Of a stretch of DNA of 5,859 nt, positions 5,596-5,859 are shown in pieces. The stretch is from Desulfarculaceae bacterium JdFR-95 (lineage in GTDB: Bacteria; Desulfobacterota; Desulfarculia; Desulfarculales; Desulfarculaceae). The stretch lies in assembly GCA_002011835.1 (NCBI GenBank), contig MTPE01000418.1:1-5859 (forward strand), written 5' to 3'. Below the pieces are notes generated by a model. It was not told the DNA's origin, searched no databases, and was given only the letters and a program-made list of their open reading frames with translations. How positions within the stretch are numbered: position 1 is the first letter of the stretch; every line of letters begins with the position of its first letter. The position numbers and the translations under genes were made by a program.

Positions 5596-5859
5596 ATGTC
5601 CAGCTGGACCCTTCGCTATGATCCCCGGGTCCGGAAGGAACTGGAAAGGATCCGGGACAAGGAGATCATCCGTCGGTTAAAGGACGCCGCTGAGGCTCTT
5701 CAAGATAATCCGTTCTCAGGCAAGCCGCTCCGGGGATATCCAGGGGTTTGGTCCAAGCGCGTCGGGACCAAAGGCGGGGAGTGGCGCATCATCTACCTGC
5801 CCCTCAAGGACGAGCGTGTAGTGCTCATCGTCCTCATGGCTCCTCGAGAGGAGGTCTAC
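5596..5859 (+). CDS. RelE/ParE-superfamily toxin (3' partial)
   Basis: The reading frame from ATG at 5596 is open for 88 codons to the window edge, without a stop; full-length family members are usually about 85-95 residues, so only the last few are probably missing. Visible hallmarks are the N-terminal YDPRVRKELERI helix, the turn NPFSGKPLRGYPGVWSKRVG (38-57), the core strand EWRIIY (62-67), and APREEVY (82-88), which aligns with the usual C-terminal R-x-x-x-Y of RelE. Family members cleave mRNA in the ribosome (RelE) or poison gyrase (ParE); the basic residues and the WRIIY/R..VY set favour a RelE-like RNase but do not decide it. It begins 6 bases after the antitoxin stop, in the same frame, with no Shine-Dalgarno of its own in the usual position, so translation is probably coupled to the antitoxin. 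Confidence 0.85.
   Translation, partial: MSSWTLRYDPRVRKELERIRDKEIIRRLKDAAEALQDNPFSGKPLRGYPGVWSKRVGTKGGEWRIIYLPLKDERVVLIVLMAPREEVY

Noticed and set aside
5202..5621. Plus-strand 139-codon ORF overlapping the TA operon
   Set aside because: A frame-shifted shadow of the antitoxin gene, rich in Pro, Gly and Arg and without a family match.

Overview
The window looks like a short piece of chromosome, or a large replicon, from a GC-rich bacterium. Sampled 60-base lines in the flanks reach about 70 % GC (601-660, 70 %; 5401-5460, 72 %). The flanking proteins are rich in Glu, Arg and Leu, and Shine-Dalgarno sites are visible. This fits a GC-rich, possibly thermophilic, Gram-positive lineage, but that assignment is only an impression. 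No rRNA, tRNA, CRISPR array, integrase or transposase was seen.

Left (1-1048): the 3' part of a plus-strand gene encoding a tetratricopeptide-repeat protein that continues into a SAP/Rho-N-like helical motif and a possible winged-helix end; its start lies outside the window. Next (1049-1363) is a GC-rich spacer with one weak small ORF (GTG at 1154, good ribosome binding site) and a perfect 12-bp palindrome.

Centre (1364-4933, minus strand): one intact gene of up to 1189 codons fills 60 % of the window. It encodes a KAP-family P-loop NTPase (named after Kidins220/ARMS and PifA) with Walker A, two membrane segments inserted between Walker A and B, Walker B, the family's TPRxVKxFIN motif, and a C-terminal region of about 740 residues that I cannot assign. 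Its base composition is much lower (42-47 % GC in sampled lines), and the change in composition matches the ends of the gene. That suggests a horizontally acquired single-gene cargo.

Right (4934-5859): a 430-base GC-rich spacer with a repeated 11-mer and stem-loops, then a plus-strand type II toxin-antitoxin operon: an AbrB/SpoVT-fold antitoxin followed after 6 bases by a RelE/ParE-like toxin that runs off the window. A good promoter and an operator-like inverted repeat precede it.

How the parts may work together: KAP NTPases include PifA, the F-plasmid protein that excludes phage T7, so the central gene is a reasonable candidate for a membrane-associated, single-gene anti-phage effector beside a toxin-antitoxin module. 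The defence role is inference; the KAP family call is well supported by motifs. The two systems face away from each other and are not co-transcribed.
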